The translations under genes and the position numbers were made by a program. From Prevotella melaninogenica (lineage in GTDB: Bacteria; Bacteroidota; Bacteroidia; Bacteroidales; Bacteroidaceae), in the NCBI RefSeq assembly GCF_018127965.1, contig NZ_CP072350.1, forward strand, positions 1,178,001-1,242,000: a stretch of DNA of 64,000 nt. Direction: 5' to 3'. The notes below the pieces were generated by a model, which was not told where the DNA came from, made no database searches, and was given only the letters and a program-made list of their open reading frames with translations. Below, piece after piece: positions 45,636 through 56,060 of this stretch. The stretch's first letter is position 1. Every line of letters begins with the position of its first letter.

Positions 45636-47366
45636 ATGACTACGATAGAGAACAACACCAATGAGGAGAAGCGTAGCTTGAGCTTCGTAGAACAACTGGT
45701 AGAGGAAGACCTCGCAAAGGGTAAGAACGGAGGACGTATTCAGACACGTTTCCCACCAGAGCCAAATGGCTATCTTCATATTGGTCATGCGAAAGCGATT
45801 TGCATGGACTTTGGTGTAGCTGAAAACTATAAGGGTATTTGTAATCTTCGTTTTGATGATACAAACCCAAGCAAGGAGAACAACGAATATGTAGAGAATA
45901 TCCTTCATGATATTAGCTGGCTTGGCTTCAAATGGGGTAACATTTATTATGCAAGTGATTACTTTGAGAAGTTATGGGACTTTGCTGTTTGGATGATTAA
46001 GAAGGGCTTGGCATATGTTGACGAGCAGACTTCTGAGCAGATTGCAACACAGAAAGGTACACCAACAACGCCTGGTACAGCATCACCATACCGTGATCGT
46101 CCTATCGAGGAAAGCCTTGCTTTGTTTGAGCAGATGAACACACCAGAGGCTGTTGAAGGAAGTATGGTGCTTCGTGCGAAGCTCGATATGGCTAATCCTA
46201 ACATGCACTTCCGTGATCCAATCATATATCGAATCATTCAGATTCCACATCATCGCACAGGTACAAAGTGGCATTGTTATCCAATGTATGACTTTGCACA
46301 CGGACAGAGCGACTACTTTGAGGGTGTTACCCACTCTATCTGTACACTTGAGTTTGTGCCTCACCGTCCTCTCTATGATAAGTTTATTGACTTCTTAAAA
46401 GAAAGTGATGGCACCGATGACAACCTATCAGATAACCGCCCACGACAGATTGAATTCAACCGCTTGAACCTTTCTTATACAGTAATGTCAAAGCGTAAAC
46501 TTCATACATTGGTTGATGAACATCACGTCAAGGGATGGGATGATCCACGAATGCCAACACTCTGTGGTATGCGTCGTCGTGGTTATTCTCCGGAGTCTAT
46601 CCGTAACTTCATCGATTCTATTGGCTATACTAAGTTCGATGCACTCAATGATGTAGCATTGTTGGAGGCTGCTGTACGTGATGACTTGAACAAGAAGGCG
46701 ACACGTGTTAGCGCTGTTCTCGACCCTGTAAAGCTTGTTATCACCAACTATCCAGAAGGAAAGACTGAGGAGATGGAGGCTATAAACAATCCAGAGAATG
46801 AGGCAGATGGTTCACATACTATCACCTTCTCAAAGAATCTTTGGATTGAACGTGCTGACTTTATGGAGGATGCTCCACGAAAATTCCAACGCTTACGTCC
46901 TGGAAAAGAAGTACGCTTGAATAATGCATACATTATTAAATGTCCAGAAATTGACTATTGTAAAAAAGATACAGAAGGAAATATTATAGAAATCTATGCA
47001 GAATACGATCCCGAAACACGTAGTGGAACTTCTGGAGCAGATAGAAAAATCAAGGGTAAGACTCTCCACTGGGTTAGTGCTGACCACTGCTTAAAGGCAG
47101 AAGTACGTGAGTACGACCGCTTGTTCAACGTAGAGAATCCAGCTGCTGACGAGCGTGATTTCCGTGAGCTTCTCAACCCAGAAAGCCTTACTATACACAC
47201 AGAGTGCTACGTTGAACAGTATCTCGCTGAGAAGAAACCGGGTGATTACCTACAGTTCCAGCGTACAGGTTACTTCATGCTTGACCCAGATACAACAGCC
47301 GATCACCTCGTGTTCAATAAGACTGTTGGCTTGAAGGATACTTGGGCAAAGAAGGCCAAAGCATAA
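45636..47366 (+). CDS. glnS: Glutaminyl-tRNA synthetase
   Basis: 576 residues. Class I motifs: PPEPNGYLHIGHAKAI (HIGH) and VMSKRKL (the KMSKS loop). FRFDDTNP-type acceptor-binding sequence is present as LRFDDTNPSKEN. The C-terminal anticodon-binding beta domains occupy about 350-560. DPTTKPxK-like specificity is that of GlnRS rather than GluRS (RMPTLCGMRRRGYSPESIRN). Its presence means Gln-tRNA is made directly, as in most Bacteroidetes. Confidence 0.96.
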   Translation: MTTIENNTNEEKRSLSFVEQLVEEDLAKGKNGGRIQTRFPPEPNGYLHIGHAKAICMDFGVAENYKGICNLRFDDTNPSKENNEYVENILHDISWLGFKWGNIYYASDYFEKLWDFAVWMIKKGLAYVDEQTSEQIATQKGTPTTPGTASPYRDRPIEESLALFEQMNTPEAVEGSMVLRAKLDMANPNMHFRDPIIYRIIQIPHHRTGTKWHCYPMYDFAHGQSDYFEGVTHSICTLEFVPHRPLYDKFIDFLKESDGTDDNLSDNRPRQIEFNRLNLSYTVMSKRKLHTLVDEHHVKGWDDPRMPTLCGMRRRGYSPESIRNFIDSIGYTKFDALNDVALLEAAVRDDLNKKATRVSAVLDPVKLVITNYPEGKTEEMEAINNPENEADGSHTITFSKNLWIERADFMEDAPRKFQRLRPGKEVRLNNAYIIKCPEIDYCKKDTEGNIIEIYAEYDPETRSGTSGADRKIKGKTLHWVSADHCLKAEVREYDRLFNVENPAADERDFRELLNPESLTIHTECYVEQYLAEKKPGDYLQFQRTGYFMLDPDTTADHLVFNKTVGLKDTWAKKAKA

Positions 47367-47383
47367 CTAAAGTAAAGTAAGAT

Positions 47384-48577
47384 TTGGATATATACTATCA
47401 GAGTGATAAATTCAAGCAAGTCCTTCATAGATATGAAGAATTGCAAAAAGACAACATCAGCGAGTTCCTCGACCCAGAGGAACTGACTGATGTTGCTGAA
47501 TATTACCACTATATTGGTGAGGATAACAATGCTTTAGACGCTATCGATTATGCCACCCGCTTGTATCCAACAGCCACTACTCCACTTGCTTTCAAGGCAC
47601 GTTTAGCATTATTCATAGACGAAGACCCACAACTTGCTGACGAGATAGCAGAGATGATTGTTGACAAGAGCGACTTAGATTATCTCTATCTTAAGGCTGA
47701 AATCATGATTGCTGACAATAAGGCAGACGAAGCAGATGACTTCCTTCAAAGCCAATATGACGAGGTTATCTCACAAGAAGACCGCGAAGATTATATCCTT
47801 GATGTTGCTGCTCTCTTTTCTGATTATGAGGAAACTGAATATGTAGAGAAGTGGTTGAGCCGCTCAACAAAGACAGAAGATAACGATTATAAGGAGCTTC
47901 GTGCGCGTCTTCTCAAGAGCCGTGGAAAGTATAAAGAGAGTGAATCCATCCTCAATGAGTTACTTGATACCAACCCTTATTCTGGTCCTTACTGGAATCA
48001 GTTAGCCCAGAATCAGCTTTTAAGGAATGACATAAAGGACTCGATCACATCAAGTGAATACTCTATAGCTATCAACCCTGATGATGAAGAAGCTATCCTC
48101 AACAAGGCCAACGGACTCTTTACACTTGGGAATTATGAGGAATCTCTGAAATACTACGAGCGTTATAAGAAGCTCTGCCATAATCAAGATACAACTGTCG
48201 TTGATGTTACTATCGGACATATACATCTCATGCACGGCAATGCTTCAGAAGCGCAACGATATTATCATCTGGCATTAGCAGAAACAAAGAGCAAGAGTCT
48301 GACACTCATCCACATTGGTATATCGACCTTTGACAATGGATATGTCGAATATGCTTACAATATCTTTAGTACGTTATTGCTTGAAATGGATGACGATTGG
48401 GACATCGGCTTCGCATACCTTGCACGCTGTTGTTATGAATTAAAGCTAAAAAAGGAGTTCAATATATACTTGCGACAAGCCGTTGAAAGAAATCCAGAGG
48501 AGAGTATAGAGGTACTATCAGACCTCTATCCAGAAGGAACAAGCCCACAAGACTACCCCAGTATTCGTATTTTATAA
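47384..48577 (+). CDS. TPR-repeat protein
   Basis: 397 residues from a TTG at 47384, the first possible start after an in-frame stop at 47378 (LDIYYQSDKFKQVLHRYEEL as translated with the start codon read as Met in the cell). It begins 17 bp after glnS. The protein is made of TPR-like helix pairs throughout (PLAFKARLALFIDEDPQLAD; AYNIFSTLLLEMDDDWDIGF), acidic, without signal peptide or membrane helix. It is probably a cytoplasmic scaffold. It is followed 31 bp later by the DedA gene. Confidence 0.8.
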   Translation: MDIYYQSDKFKQVLHRYEELQKDNISEFLDPEELTDVAEYYHYIGEDNNALDAIDYATRLYPTATTPLAFKARLALFIDEDPQLADEIAEMIVDKSDLDYLYLKAEIMIADNKADEADDFLQSQYDEVISQEDREDYILDVAALFSDYEETEYVEKWLSRSTKTEDNDYKELRARLLKSRGKYKESESILNELLDTNPYSGPYWNQLAQNQLLRNDIKDSITSSEYSIAINPDDEEAILNKANGLFTLGNYEESLKYYERYKKLCHNQDTTVVDVTIGHIHLMHGNASEAQRYYHLALAETKSKSLTLIHIGISTFDNGYVEYAYNIFSTLLLEMDDDWDIGFAYLARCCYELKLKKEFNIYLRQAVERNPEESIEVLSDLYPEGTSPQDYPSIRIL

Positions 48578-48608
48578 CAAACAGAATTATAATTAATAAC
48601 ATATTATT

Positions 48609-49259
48609 ATGAGTTTTATCACATCCATGCTCGGACATCTCAACTATGGTACCATCTTTATTTTGATGCTTCTTGAAAGTACGGTTATCCCTGTACCATC
48701 AGAATTAGTTGTTGCCCCAGCTGCCTATCATGCTGCCGCAGGCAACCTTGATATATGGTTGGTAATTCTTTTCTCCACTTTAGGAGCAGACGTTGGTGCA
48801 ACTATTAACTATCTTGCTGGATGGTATCTTGGTCGCCCTATCATCTATAAGTTTGCCAATAGTAAGTGGGGACACTTGTGTTTGTTGAATCAAGAGAAAG
48901 TTAAAAAGAGCGAACGATACTTCGATGAGCATGGTATGGTGGCTACAATTACTGGCCGTCTCTTACCAGGTATACGCCATCTCATCTCCATTCCAGCAGG
49001 ATTGGCGAAGATGAGCTACTGGAAGTTCTTGCTTTATACTACTATAGGTGCAGCTTCATGGCACACTATTCTTGCACTTTTAGGACATTACATGCACTCT
49101 TTTGTACCAGAAGATCAGCTCCAAGAGAAGATTTTAGAGTATGGAGAGTATATTAAGTTTGGTCTTATCTTCTTAGTTATTGTTGCTTGTCTTTACTTCC
49201 TTGTTAAGTGGTATGTAAAGAAAAAGAAGAACAACAAGAATCATTCACAGCAGGTATAA
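48609..49259 (+). CDS. DedA-family membrane protein
   Basis: 216 residues with about four to five membrane helices. The family sequence is clear: FILMLLESTVIPVPSELVVAPA, GADVGATINYLAGWYLGRP, and the basic FDEHGMVATITGRLLPGIRHLI with conserved Gly-Arg-x-x-Pro. DedA proteins act as lipid scramblases or flippases for undecaprenyl phosphate or phosphatidyl lipids. The C-terminus is basic (WYVKKKKNNKNH). Confidence 0.9.
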   Translation: MSFITSMLGHLNYGTIFILMLLESTVIPVPSELVVAPAAYHAAAGNLDIWLVILFSTLGADVGATINYLAGWYLGRPIIYKFANSKWGHLCLLNQEKVKKSERYFDEHGMVATITGRLLPGIRHLISIPAGLAKMSYWKFLLYTTIGAASWHTILALLGHYMHSFVPEDQLQEKILEYGEYIKFGLIFLVIVACLYFLVKWYVKKKKNNKNHSQQV

Positions 49260-49294
49260 CCCTATATAATAATATTCTACCAAAACACTTTTTT

Positions 49295-49981
49295 ATGACT
49301 TCAAACGAGAAATACATAGAAGACATAGCTAACGAGCAGCTTCTTTCAGATAAAGAAGAACAGGAGTTAGCTGAGAAGATAAAGGTTGGTGATGCAAGAG
49401 CCTTGGAAAAATTGACCAAGGCTAACTTGAAGTTTGTTGTTTCATTGGCGCATCAATACCGTAACCGCGGATTGGGTGAAGACGACCTTATCAGTGAAGG
49501 AAATATTGGTATGATGTATGCCGCACAGAAGTTTGATGGTTCAAAAGGTGTACGCTTTGTAGTCTTTGCGGCTCCTTACATCCGTAAAGCGATGGAGGAG
49601 GCTATCAAAGAGCAGGCAACACTCTATAAACTTCCTAAAAACGAGACAAGTAGATTTGAACAGAAGCGTTCACATGCTATCTCTATTGACCAGCCTGTCC
49701 CTGTAGGCAGCAACAATAACTTCACACTTCAGCATATCCTTGAGAATGAAAATGCCAAGCATGCTGACGAACATCTCAACCAAGAAATCCTCAGTAATGA
49801 AATCCAAAAAGGATTAGATGTACTTGATGAACGTGAGAAACGTGTCATCACCTATATCTATGGATTGACAGGAGCACACTATACGATGGCTGAGATTGCG
49901 GAGGATATGGGATTAAAACGCGAACGTGTACGCCAGATTCGTGACAAGGCTTTACGCAAACTTCATAAGAAGATGAAATAA
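49295..49981 (+). CDS. Sigma-70 family RNA polymerase sigma factor, short form
   Basis: About 228 residues from the ATG at 49295; a longer frame from 49208 overlaps the DedA gene and is unlikely. Regions 1.2-2 (NEQLLSDKEEQELAEKIK; ANLKFVVSLAHQYRNRGLGEDDLISEGNIGM) and 3-4 (DVLDEREKRVITYIYGL; MAEIAEDMGLKRERVRQIRDKALRKL) are present. Region 1.1 is absent and region 3 is short. The sequence is close to the group 1/group 2 type but smaller than Bacteroidetes RpoD (about 287 residues), so it is probably an alternative sigma factor. No anti-sigma gene is adjacent. Confidence 0.88.
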   Translation: MTSNEKYIEDIANEQLLSDKEEQELAEKIKVGDARALEKLTKANLKFVVSLAHQYRNRGLGEDDLISEGNIGMMYAAQKFDGSKGVRFVVFAAPYIRKAMEEAIKEQATLYKLPKNETSRFEQKRSHAISIDQPVPVGSNNNFTLQHILENENAKHADEHLNQEILSNEIQKGLDVLDEREKRVITYIYGLTGAHYTMAEIAEDMGLKRERVRQIRDKALRKLHKKMK

Positions 49982-50005
49982 AAACAGCACAAAGTTGAAT
50001 GGGAT

Positions 50006-51037
50006 TCATCGAATAATAATCGTACGAAACCAGTCACGAAGAACTCCACCATATTGATCTTGGCTATCAGCACAAAGAACTATAACTTGGCTTCCGTCTG
50101 CAAGGCGGGGGCCAAGACACATACCCTCATAGTTAGCAAGATTCTGACGAAGCAGTTCTAATGAGGTTTTCCACGTTGCAACCAAAGTCTTCTGCATATA
50201 CGGACTATCCGCATCAAGTGCTTTTTCTTGACTGATAGTCATAGACTTCGAAGGGTCAACACAATAAATCTTATTCTCTACAAACGAACCAATTTTACTT
50301 GAGGTTACCACGAATTCACGCTCTAAAGCAAGTAATTTTCCATCATCTAAGGCTGCCATTGCTGGTACACCCATTGCATAATTAGACACAGAAGGGTGAC
50401 TCTCCGCAGCATCCATCAAATAAGCATACTGTTCTTGAGGAACAAAGGAGTCATCGAAACTTTGAAAACGAAGTCTATTCTTCACTTGATTCTTTGCATT
50501 AGCCTGTTCTCCATCTGTCTTCAACGTACTTTCAGAAGTCGTCCAAAAACGGTGCGTATGGATATTGTAAGTTAGTGCTTCAAAGCTATAAGCTGGTGTA
50601 GCCGTACTGAAAACGGAGGGAATAGCAAGCCCACGCCCCGTCAGTTTACCATTCATTCCATATTCTAAAATACTATTATCTGCTTCACGGGATATGAACA
50701 ACGTGCTGTCTTTAGGAAAGAAAGCTATGTCCTCTTCATCTTTATTTAACTCGCCCGATGATTGGAAGCCCTCATTCACAATGTCTTTAATATCTCCACT
50801 AACAGAATCTATCTGTATACGAAAGCGAAAGAAGCCACTTTCAGACGTCTTATCAGAAACCACAGCATAGCGATCACCACCCAACCATGTCAACCCACTA
50901 TAGTTTCCTTTAGGAACTGTACGCTGAAAGTAATGCTGTGGATTGAGTCTGACAAGCTGTTGGGCTTGTGCAAAAAGCGTAAATGGAAAACAGAAAACAA
51001 AGAATAAAATATGCTTGAGTTTTAGTTTCATAACCAT
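50006..51037 (-). CDS. Esterase-like phytase-family secreted protein
   Basis: 343 residues with a signal peptide (MVMKLKLKHILFFVFCFPFT, cleaved near AQA). The mature sequence is a beta-propeller: YSGLTWLGGDRYAVVSDKT, SFEALTYNIHTHRFWTTSE, GVPAMAALDDGKLLALEREF and NYEGMCLGPRLADGSQVIVL. These match the esterase-like phytase (PF13449) pattern, in which conserved acidic residues bind Ca. The substrate is unknown. The gene converges on the sigma gene. Confidence 0.85.
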   Translation of the reverse strand: MVMKLKLKHILFFVFCFPFTLFAQAQQLVRLNPQHYFQRTVPKGNYSGLTWLGGDRYAVVSDKTSESGFFRFRIQIDSVSGDIKDIVNEGFQSSGELNKDEEDIAFFPKDSTLFISREADNSILEYGMNGKLTGRGLAIPSVFSTATPAYSFEALTYNIHTHRFWTTSESTLKTDGEQANAKNQVKNRLRFQSFDDSFVPQEQYAYLMDAAESHPSVSNYAMGVPAMAALDDGKLLALEREFVVTSSKIGSFVENKIYCVDPSKSMTISQEKALDADSPYMQKTLVATWKTSLELLRQNLANYEGMCLGPRLADGSQVIVLCADSQDQYGGVLRDWFRTIIIR

Positions 51038-51134
51038 GAATATTTGGTTTTAAGCCGTCTAACAATAAAATCCTTATATCTTAATCAATAAAGTTTTATT
51101 ATATAAGATAAGGTTAATAAACATCCTTCTTACC

Positions 51135-51200
51135 CTTGGCACGTTATGTGCGGAGGCTTCGCACGAGGTGTGCGGAGGGTGAACACCAATGGTGCGGGTA
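51135..51200. repeat. 22-bp repeat array, class B, copy 5
   Basis: Units at 51135-51156 (GGCACGTTATGTGCGG), 51157-51178 (CGCACGAGGTGTGCGG) and 51179-51200 (ACACCAATGGTGCGG), opposite in orientation to copies 3 and 4. It lies in the gap between manC and the phytase-like gene. Confidence 0.7.
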
Positions 51201-51327
51201 CCTAACAAGACACAAAAGAACCTCAGAAAGAAAACAAAAAGTTGGTTAACTCAATCAGACAACAGCCTCCTTAATCGTTAAACACGCTATTAGTACATCT
51301 CACATAGCCCTCTTGTTATAAAAGAGA

Positions 51328-51365
51328 TATGCGTAGGTCTCGTTTATAAAACAAGTACCTACGCA
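51328..51365 (-). terminator. Probable terminator of manC
   Basis: TGCGTAGGT and ACCTACGCA pair around a long loop (about 51328-51365). On the minus strand a T-rich run follows. It lies 34 bp past the manC stop codon. Confidence 0.6.
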
Positions 51366-51398
51366 AGCTTTTAATTTACGAATTCAAATTGAATAAGC

Positions 51399-52466
51399 CT
51401 ATCCTTCTCCTGTAAACTGCTTCAGACGCTGCTCTTCAGAAAGGCGACAAATAAGCAATTTACCATCTTGCTCTGCTACGATATAGCCGTCAAGACCTTG
51501 GATAACGACTTTACGCTCCTCCGTTGTATGAACAATACAGTTCTTACTATCAAACAGATGAACATCTTTACCAATAACAGCATTACCGTAAATATCATGC
51601 TGTGTCTGGGCAAGCAATGAACCCCAAGTTCCTAAATCACTCCATCCAAAGTCGGCAGGACATACAAATATCTCTTCAGCCTTTTCCATAATAGCATAAT
51701 CGACAGAAATATTCTCACACTCTGGATAAACCTCATCTATCACGCGTTGTTCATCGGCTGTATCCAATACATCCATGATACGCTCGAAGATTCTTGCTAT
51801 ACTTGGCTGATAAATACGGAAAGCATTGACAATAGTAGAGGCACTCCAGATGAAGATTCCTGCATTCCAGAAGAAGTTATTCTGCTTGATATATTGTTCT
51901 GCTGTTGGTAAATCTGGCTTCTCACGGAACTGATCAACACGATAAATCTCGCGATTACGCGCTGACGCTGTTGAAAGGTCAGCTTGTATATAGCCATAAC
52001 CCGTCTCTGGACGTGTTGGTTTCATACCCAAAGTAACCACAGCATCCGTTTCTGCAGTAAACTTCAAACAGTTAGAAATAACACGTTTGAACTCTGTTTC
52101 ATTGGTCACAATATGATCACTTGGTGACACCACGATATTAGCCTTTGGGTTTTCTTTCTTGATACGCCAGCTCACGTATGCAATACAAGGTGCTGTATTA
52201 CGACGGCAAGGCTCGCTCAAGATATGATTCAAAGGTATCTCTGGGAGCTGTTCATGAACCAAAGAGACATACTTTTGGTTCGTGACAACCCACACATTGT
52301 CAGAAGGAACAACACCTGCAAAGCGATCATAGGTCAACTGGATAAGTGATCTACCTACTCCTAAGACATCAATAAACTGCTTAGGACAGTCTGCAGTACT
52401 CATCGGCCAGAATCTACCTCCTACGCCACCTGCCATAATGACGAGATGATTATCAGTTTGCGCCAT
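51399..52466 (-). CDS. manC: Mannose-1-phosphate guanylyltransferase
   Basis: 355 residues, a single catalytic domain without the isomerase half of bifunctional ManC/AlgA. It makes GDP-mannose for glycans such as O-antigen and capsule. Signature: VIMAGGVGGRFWPMSTADCPKQF (nucleotide site), VVSPSDHIVTNE, FREKPDLPTAEQYI and SVDYAIMEKAEEIFV, and the GWSDLGTWGS segment. A TATATTTG -7 box (complement of 52496-52503) lies about 30 bp upstream. Confidence 0.93.
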   Translation of the reverse strand: MAQTDNHLVIMAGGVGGRFWPMSTADCPKQFIDVLGVGRSLIQLTYDRFAGVVPSDNVWVVTNQKYVSLVHEQLPEIPLNHILSEPCRRNTAPCIAYVSWRIKKENPKANIVVSPSDHIVTNETEFKRVISNCLKFTAETDAVVTLGMKPTRPETGYGYIQADLSTASARNREIYRVDQFREKPDLPTAEQYIKQNNFFWNAGIFIWSASTIVNAFRIYQPSIARIFERIMDVLDTADEQRVIDEVYPECENISVDYAIMEKAEEIFVCPADFGWSDLGTWGSLLAQTQHDIYGNAVIGKDVHLFDSKNCIVHTTEERKVVIQGLDGYIVAEQDGKLLICRLSEEQRLKQFTGEG

Positions 52467-52592
52467 AACTTATTATCAAAAAATTAATATGATTGCAAAT
52501 ATACAAATAAAAATGAATAACGACAATTATTAATGTCGCTTTTTCTTTTTAGTGGTACAAAGCAAGGATTACTGAGTAATAAAGCTATAAAA

Positions 52593-52922
52593 TCAGAAAT
52601 CAAACAGATTTAGACTTCTATCTTCAGCAGGCTTTTCTTTAGGAGTTTCTACTTCGTCATGAAACTGAAGAATCAGTTGTTGAGATAACTGATTATTCTC
52701 ATTTAGCCTATAAACTCCTTTCCTACTCTTTTCTATAAGAGAGTTGCAAGACTTACTATTCTTCAAGAGATACGTCTGTACATACTTGTGTACGTCTTCT
52801 TGATTCAATGAATTGAAAAGAGAATTACAAGCATTAAAAACATGACGGGAGACTTTCTGAACTGAAAGTCCCTCGTTTCCTGCTTCAGCAAGAACCCGTA
52901 ATATTTCCTTATCGTATTGCAT
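52593..52922 (-). CDS. Small winged-helix-like protein
   Basis: 109 residues. The N-terminal half resembles a wing-helix DNA-binding fold (EILRVLAEAGNEGLSVQKVSR; VQTYLLKNSKSCNSLIEK; RKGVYRLNEN). The C-terminus is an acidic tail (ETPKEKPAEDRSLNLFDF). I do not recognise the family. It lies 64 bp downstream of the other small winged-helix gene on the same strand. Confidence 0.55.
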   Translation of the reverse strand: MQYDKEILRVLAEAGNEGLSVQKVSRHVFNACNSLFNSLNQEDVHKYVQTYLLKNSKSCNSLIEKSRKGVYRLNENNQLSQQLILQFHDEVETPKEKPAEDRSLNLFDF

Positions 52923-52986
52923 ACAAAAAGGGAGCCTATACCTTAATCATACAGACTCCCCCTCCTGTGTATAATAATTACTCTAA

Positions 52987-53280
52987 TTATGCAAGAGCAA
53001 CTTTGTCGTTTTCACCTTTAACTTTGCCCTCCTTAAAGAGCCAACCAATGCCAAGATAAACCTCCTCAGTGCTAATATTAGCAGCCTTAGCAATCTCAGC
53101 AACTGTCAAAGCCTTGGCTTCAGCGGCAAGAGCATTGTAAACATCGCCAGCCTTAAAACCGACATTCTCTGCATTAATAGCTACAACTGACTTCTTAGCA
53201 GGAGCTTTCTTAGCAGGAGCCTTCTTTGCTGCTTTAGGAGCAGACTTAACTTCTTTCTTTTCTGTCATAGTTTTACACAA
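52987..53280 (-). CDS. Winged-helix protein with Lys/Ala-rich N-terminus (DUF2582-like)
   Basis: 97 residues. The N-terminal 35 residues are an unstructured basic region (KAAKKAPAKKAPAKKSVV), like histone H1 tails. The remaining ~60 residues form a winged helix (VGFKAGDVYNALAAEAKALT; EEVYLGIGWLFKEGKV). DUF2582-like proteins are common in Bacteroidetes and probably bind nucleic acid. Two -7 boxes (complements of 53341-53348 and 53395-53402) lie upstream. Confidence 0.8.
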   Translation of the reverse strand: MCKTMTEKKEVKSAPKAAKKAPAKKAPAKKSVVAINAENVGFKAGDVYNALAAEAKALTVAEIAKAANISTEEVYLGIGWLFKEGKVKGENDKVALA

Positions 53281-53509
53281 TTAAAGTATTGTTCAAGCAA
53301 TCGAATAATTATTTATATGTATCAATCTACTTAAATAATGCAAACATACAAAAGAGTTGTTAGCTTTCTTCTGGTGAATGCTATTTATTTGTTGCAAAAG
53401 TACATCAAATATTCCAATGTGTCAAATACTTACGACGAAAAGTAACAGATAATGAACGCTTTAACTCCTTCAGCGACATTTTATTGACTTAAGTCAACCC
53501 AAAAGAGTG

Positions 53510-55267
53510 TTATGCCTTCAAATCTAACTTGATTTCCAATTCGTCCAACTGCTTCTGATCAATAAACGAAGGAGCATCCAACATGACATCACGTCCACTA
53601 TTATTCTTAGGGAATGCGATACAATCACGAATTGAATCGAGACCTGCCATGATACTTACAAAGCGATCAAGACCGAAAGCAAGACCTGCATGAGGTGGTG
53701 CACCATACTTGAAAGCATTCATCAAGAAGCCAAACTGTGCCTTAGCACTCTCTGGGGTAAAGCCGAGAACCTCAAACATCTTCTCCTGCAACTGAGTATC
53801 GTGAATACGAAGTGAACCACCACCAACTTCGATACCATTGCAAACAAAGTCGTATGCCTTTGCTCGTACCTGCTCTGGATGCTCATCCAACAACTTGATA
53901 TCATCAGGGTTAGGCATTGTAAATGGATGGTGAGTAGCCATCAAACGCTGCTCTTCATCACTCCATTCGAACAATGGGAAGTCGACAATCCAAAGACACT
54001 TAAATACGTTCTTATCGCGAAGTCCTAAGCGATCGCCCATCTCAAGACGCAGAGAACAGAGCTGAACTTGTGTCTTTCTAACGTTGTTACCAGAAAGAAT
54101 CAACACAAGGTCACCATCCTTAGCACCTGTTGTTTCCCTAACTTTCAGCAACTGCTCCTCTGTATAAAACTTATCGATAGAACTCTTAATAGTACCATCT
54201 GCATTGTACTTAATGAACACAAGGCCCTGAGCACCTACCTGTGGACGCTTCACAAAGTCGGTCAATTCGTTAAGTTGTTTACGACTATAGTCAGCACAAC
54301 CAGGAACAACAATACCTCCAATGTAAGCAGCCTCATCAAATACAGAGAATGAACCTGTACCCTTCAAGTCGTCCATCAACTCTACGAACTCCATGCCGAA
54401 ACGCAAGTCTGGTTTATCAGAACCATAACGCTTCATAGCATCATGCCACTTCATCTGCTCCAACTTAGGAAGCTCTACACCGCGAATCTCACGGAAAAGA
54501 TGACGTGCCATCTCCTCAAACAGATTGATAACATCATCCTGATCAACGAATGACATCTCACAGTCTATCTGTGTAAACTCTGGCTGACGGTCGGCACGCA
54601 AGTCCTCATCACGGAAACACTTAGCAATCTGGAAGTAGCGATCAAAACCCGCAACCATCAACAACTGCTTCAATGTCTGTGGACTCTGTGGGAGTGCATA
54701 GAACTGACCTGGGTTCATACGTGATGGTACAACGAAGTCGCGTGCACCCTCTGGTGTTGAACCAATGAGGATAGGTGTCTCAACTTCCATGAACTGTGCA
54801 GCATCGAGGAAGTTACGAATAAGAATCGTCATGCGGTGACGTAATTCCATATTCTTGCGCACAGCCTCACGACGAAGGTCTAAATAGCGATATTTCATAC
54901 GGAGGTCATCACCACCGTCTGTGTTATCTTCAATTGTGAAAGGAGGAGTTTCTGAGCTACTAAGCACCTTCAACTCCTTAGCAATAATCTCTATATCACC
55001 TGTAGGAATCTTGCTATTCTTACTCTGACGCTCATTAACAACACCCTTAACTTGGATGCAATATTCACGTCCTAACTTGTTAGCTTCGCCACAAAGGTCT
55101 GCATTATCGGCCTCATTGAAAACTAACTGGGTAATACCATAGCGGTCACGAAGGTCGACAAAAGTCATACCTCCCATTTTACGTGCGCGCTGTACCCATC
55201 CAGCGAGGGTCACTTCCTTGCCTGCATCCGAAAGGCGCAGCTCTCCACAAGTATTTGTTCTATACAT
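53510..55267 (-). CDS. aspS: Aspartyl-tRNA synthetase, bacterial type
   Basis: 585 residues. OB-fold anticodon domain at the N-terminus ([40 protein letters not shown]). Class II motif 2 is [18 protein letters not shown] and motif 3 is [20 protein letters not shown]-type insertion lies between them, marking the long bacterial form. A TATCTTTG -7 box (complement of 55356-55363) lies 89 bp upstream. Confidence 0.97.
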   Translation of the reverse strand: MYRTNTCGELRLSDAGKEVTLAGWVQRARKMGGMTFVDLRDRYGITQLVFNEADNADLCGEANKLGREYCIQVKGVVNERQSKNSKIPTGDIEIIAKELKVLSSSETPPFTIEDNTDGGDDLRMKYRYLDLRREAVRKNMELRHRMTILIRNFLDAAQFMEVETPILIGSTPEGARDFVVPSRMNPGQFYALPQSPQTLKQLLMVAGFDRYFQIAKCFRDEDLRADRQPEFTQIDCEMSFVDQDDVINLFEEMARHLFREIRGVELPKLEQMKWHDAMKRYGSDKPDLRFGMEFVELMDDLKGTGSFSVFDEAAYIGGIVVPGCADYSRKQLNELTDFVKRPQVGAQGLVFIKYNADGTIKSSIDKFYTEEQLLKVRETTGAKDGDLVLILSGNNVRKTQVQLCSLRLEMGDRLGLRDKNVFKCLWIVDFPLFEWSDEEQRLMATHHPFTMPNPDDIKLLDEHPEQVRAKAYDFVCNGIEVGGGSLRIHDTQLQEKMFEVLGFTPESAKAQFGFLMNAFKYGAPPHAGLAFGLDRFVSIMAGLDSIRDCIAFPKNNSGRDVMLDAPSFIDQKQLDELEIKLDLKA

Positions 55268-55513
55268 ATCTTATTATATGTTTATTATATTTCGCTTCTG
55301 CAATTATCCCCAAAAGGGAAATCAAACGTAATTGTTTGGTTTTGATAATCTCCTGCAAAGATACGAACTTTAAATTAAAAATGGGAAACACCTTATAAAA
55401 ATATAAAGAAAGTTCTGTGGAATTATTGTTAAGTCTGCTATATGAAAGGCGTTAAAATAACAATATCTCCTTAATTATTGTGAAATTTTAATGAAACTAT
55501 AAACTTTCTCATT

Positions 55514-55521
55514 ACTTTTGC
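55514..55521 (+). promoter_or_regulatory. -7 box of the DUF1573 gene
   Basis: TACTTTTG, 36 bp before the ATG at 55558. Confidence 0.5.
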
Positions 55522-55557
55522 ATCGAACTTAATAAATATCAATTAAACAAAGACGAC

Positions 55558-55944
55558 ATGAAAAAGTTCTTATTAATGACAGTGATGTTAGTTTTCGGAC
55601 TGACATTTGCAGTAGCACAGAATCAGGCAGAAATTAAATTTGATAAGGTAACTTACGACTTCGGTACTTTCTCTGACGACAATCCAGTGCACAAGACAAC
55701 ATTCACTTTCACCAATGTTGGCAAAGCTCCATTAGTGATTAACCAGATTGTTGCAAGTTGTGGTTGTACTATACCAAGCTATGATAAGAAACCGATTGCT
55801 CCCGGTCAGAAAGGTACGATTGATGTGACGTATAACGGAACAGGCAAGTTCCCTGGACACTTCAAGAAGAGTATTACCGTACGCACAAATGGAAAAGTAG
55901 AAATGACCCGACTATATATAGAAGGTGTCATGACTGGTAAATAA
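55558..55944 (+). CDS. DUF1573-family secreted protein
   Basis: 128 residues. Signal peptide MKKFLLMTVMLVFGLTFAVA, then an immunoglobulin-like beta-sandwich: EIKFDKVTYDFGTFSDDNPV, TFTFTNVGKAPLVINQIVAS, SCGCTIPSYDKKPIAPGQKG and KSITVRTNG. The two Cys in CGCT are conserved in the family. The protein is abundant in Bacteroidetes but its function is unknown. Confidence 0.9.
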   Translation: MKKFLLMTVMLVFGLTFAVAQNQAEIKFDKVTYDFGTFSDDNPVHKTTFTFTNVGKAPLVINQIVASCGCTIPSYDKKPIAPGQKGTIDVTYNGTGKFPGHFKKSITVRTNGKVEMTRLYIEGVMTGK

Positions 55945-55960
55945 AACAACAAATTAAAAT

Positions 55961-56008
55961 AATAGAGCCAACTTTTACGCATCTGTAAAAGTTGGCTCTA
56001 TTGTTTTG
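55961..56008 (+). terminator. Terminator after the DUF1573 gene
   Basis: ATAGAGCCAACTTTTAC and GTAAAAGTTGGCTCTAT form a 17-bp stem with loop GCATCT, followed by TGTTTTG. Confidence 0.9.
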
Positions 56009-56060
56009 TAAACACTGAACAAGCAAGTGTTTTGTAATAAAAAATCACAAGCTCTATTTT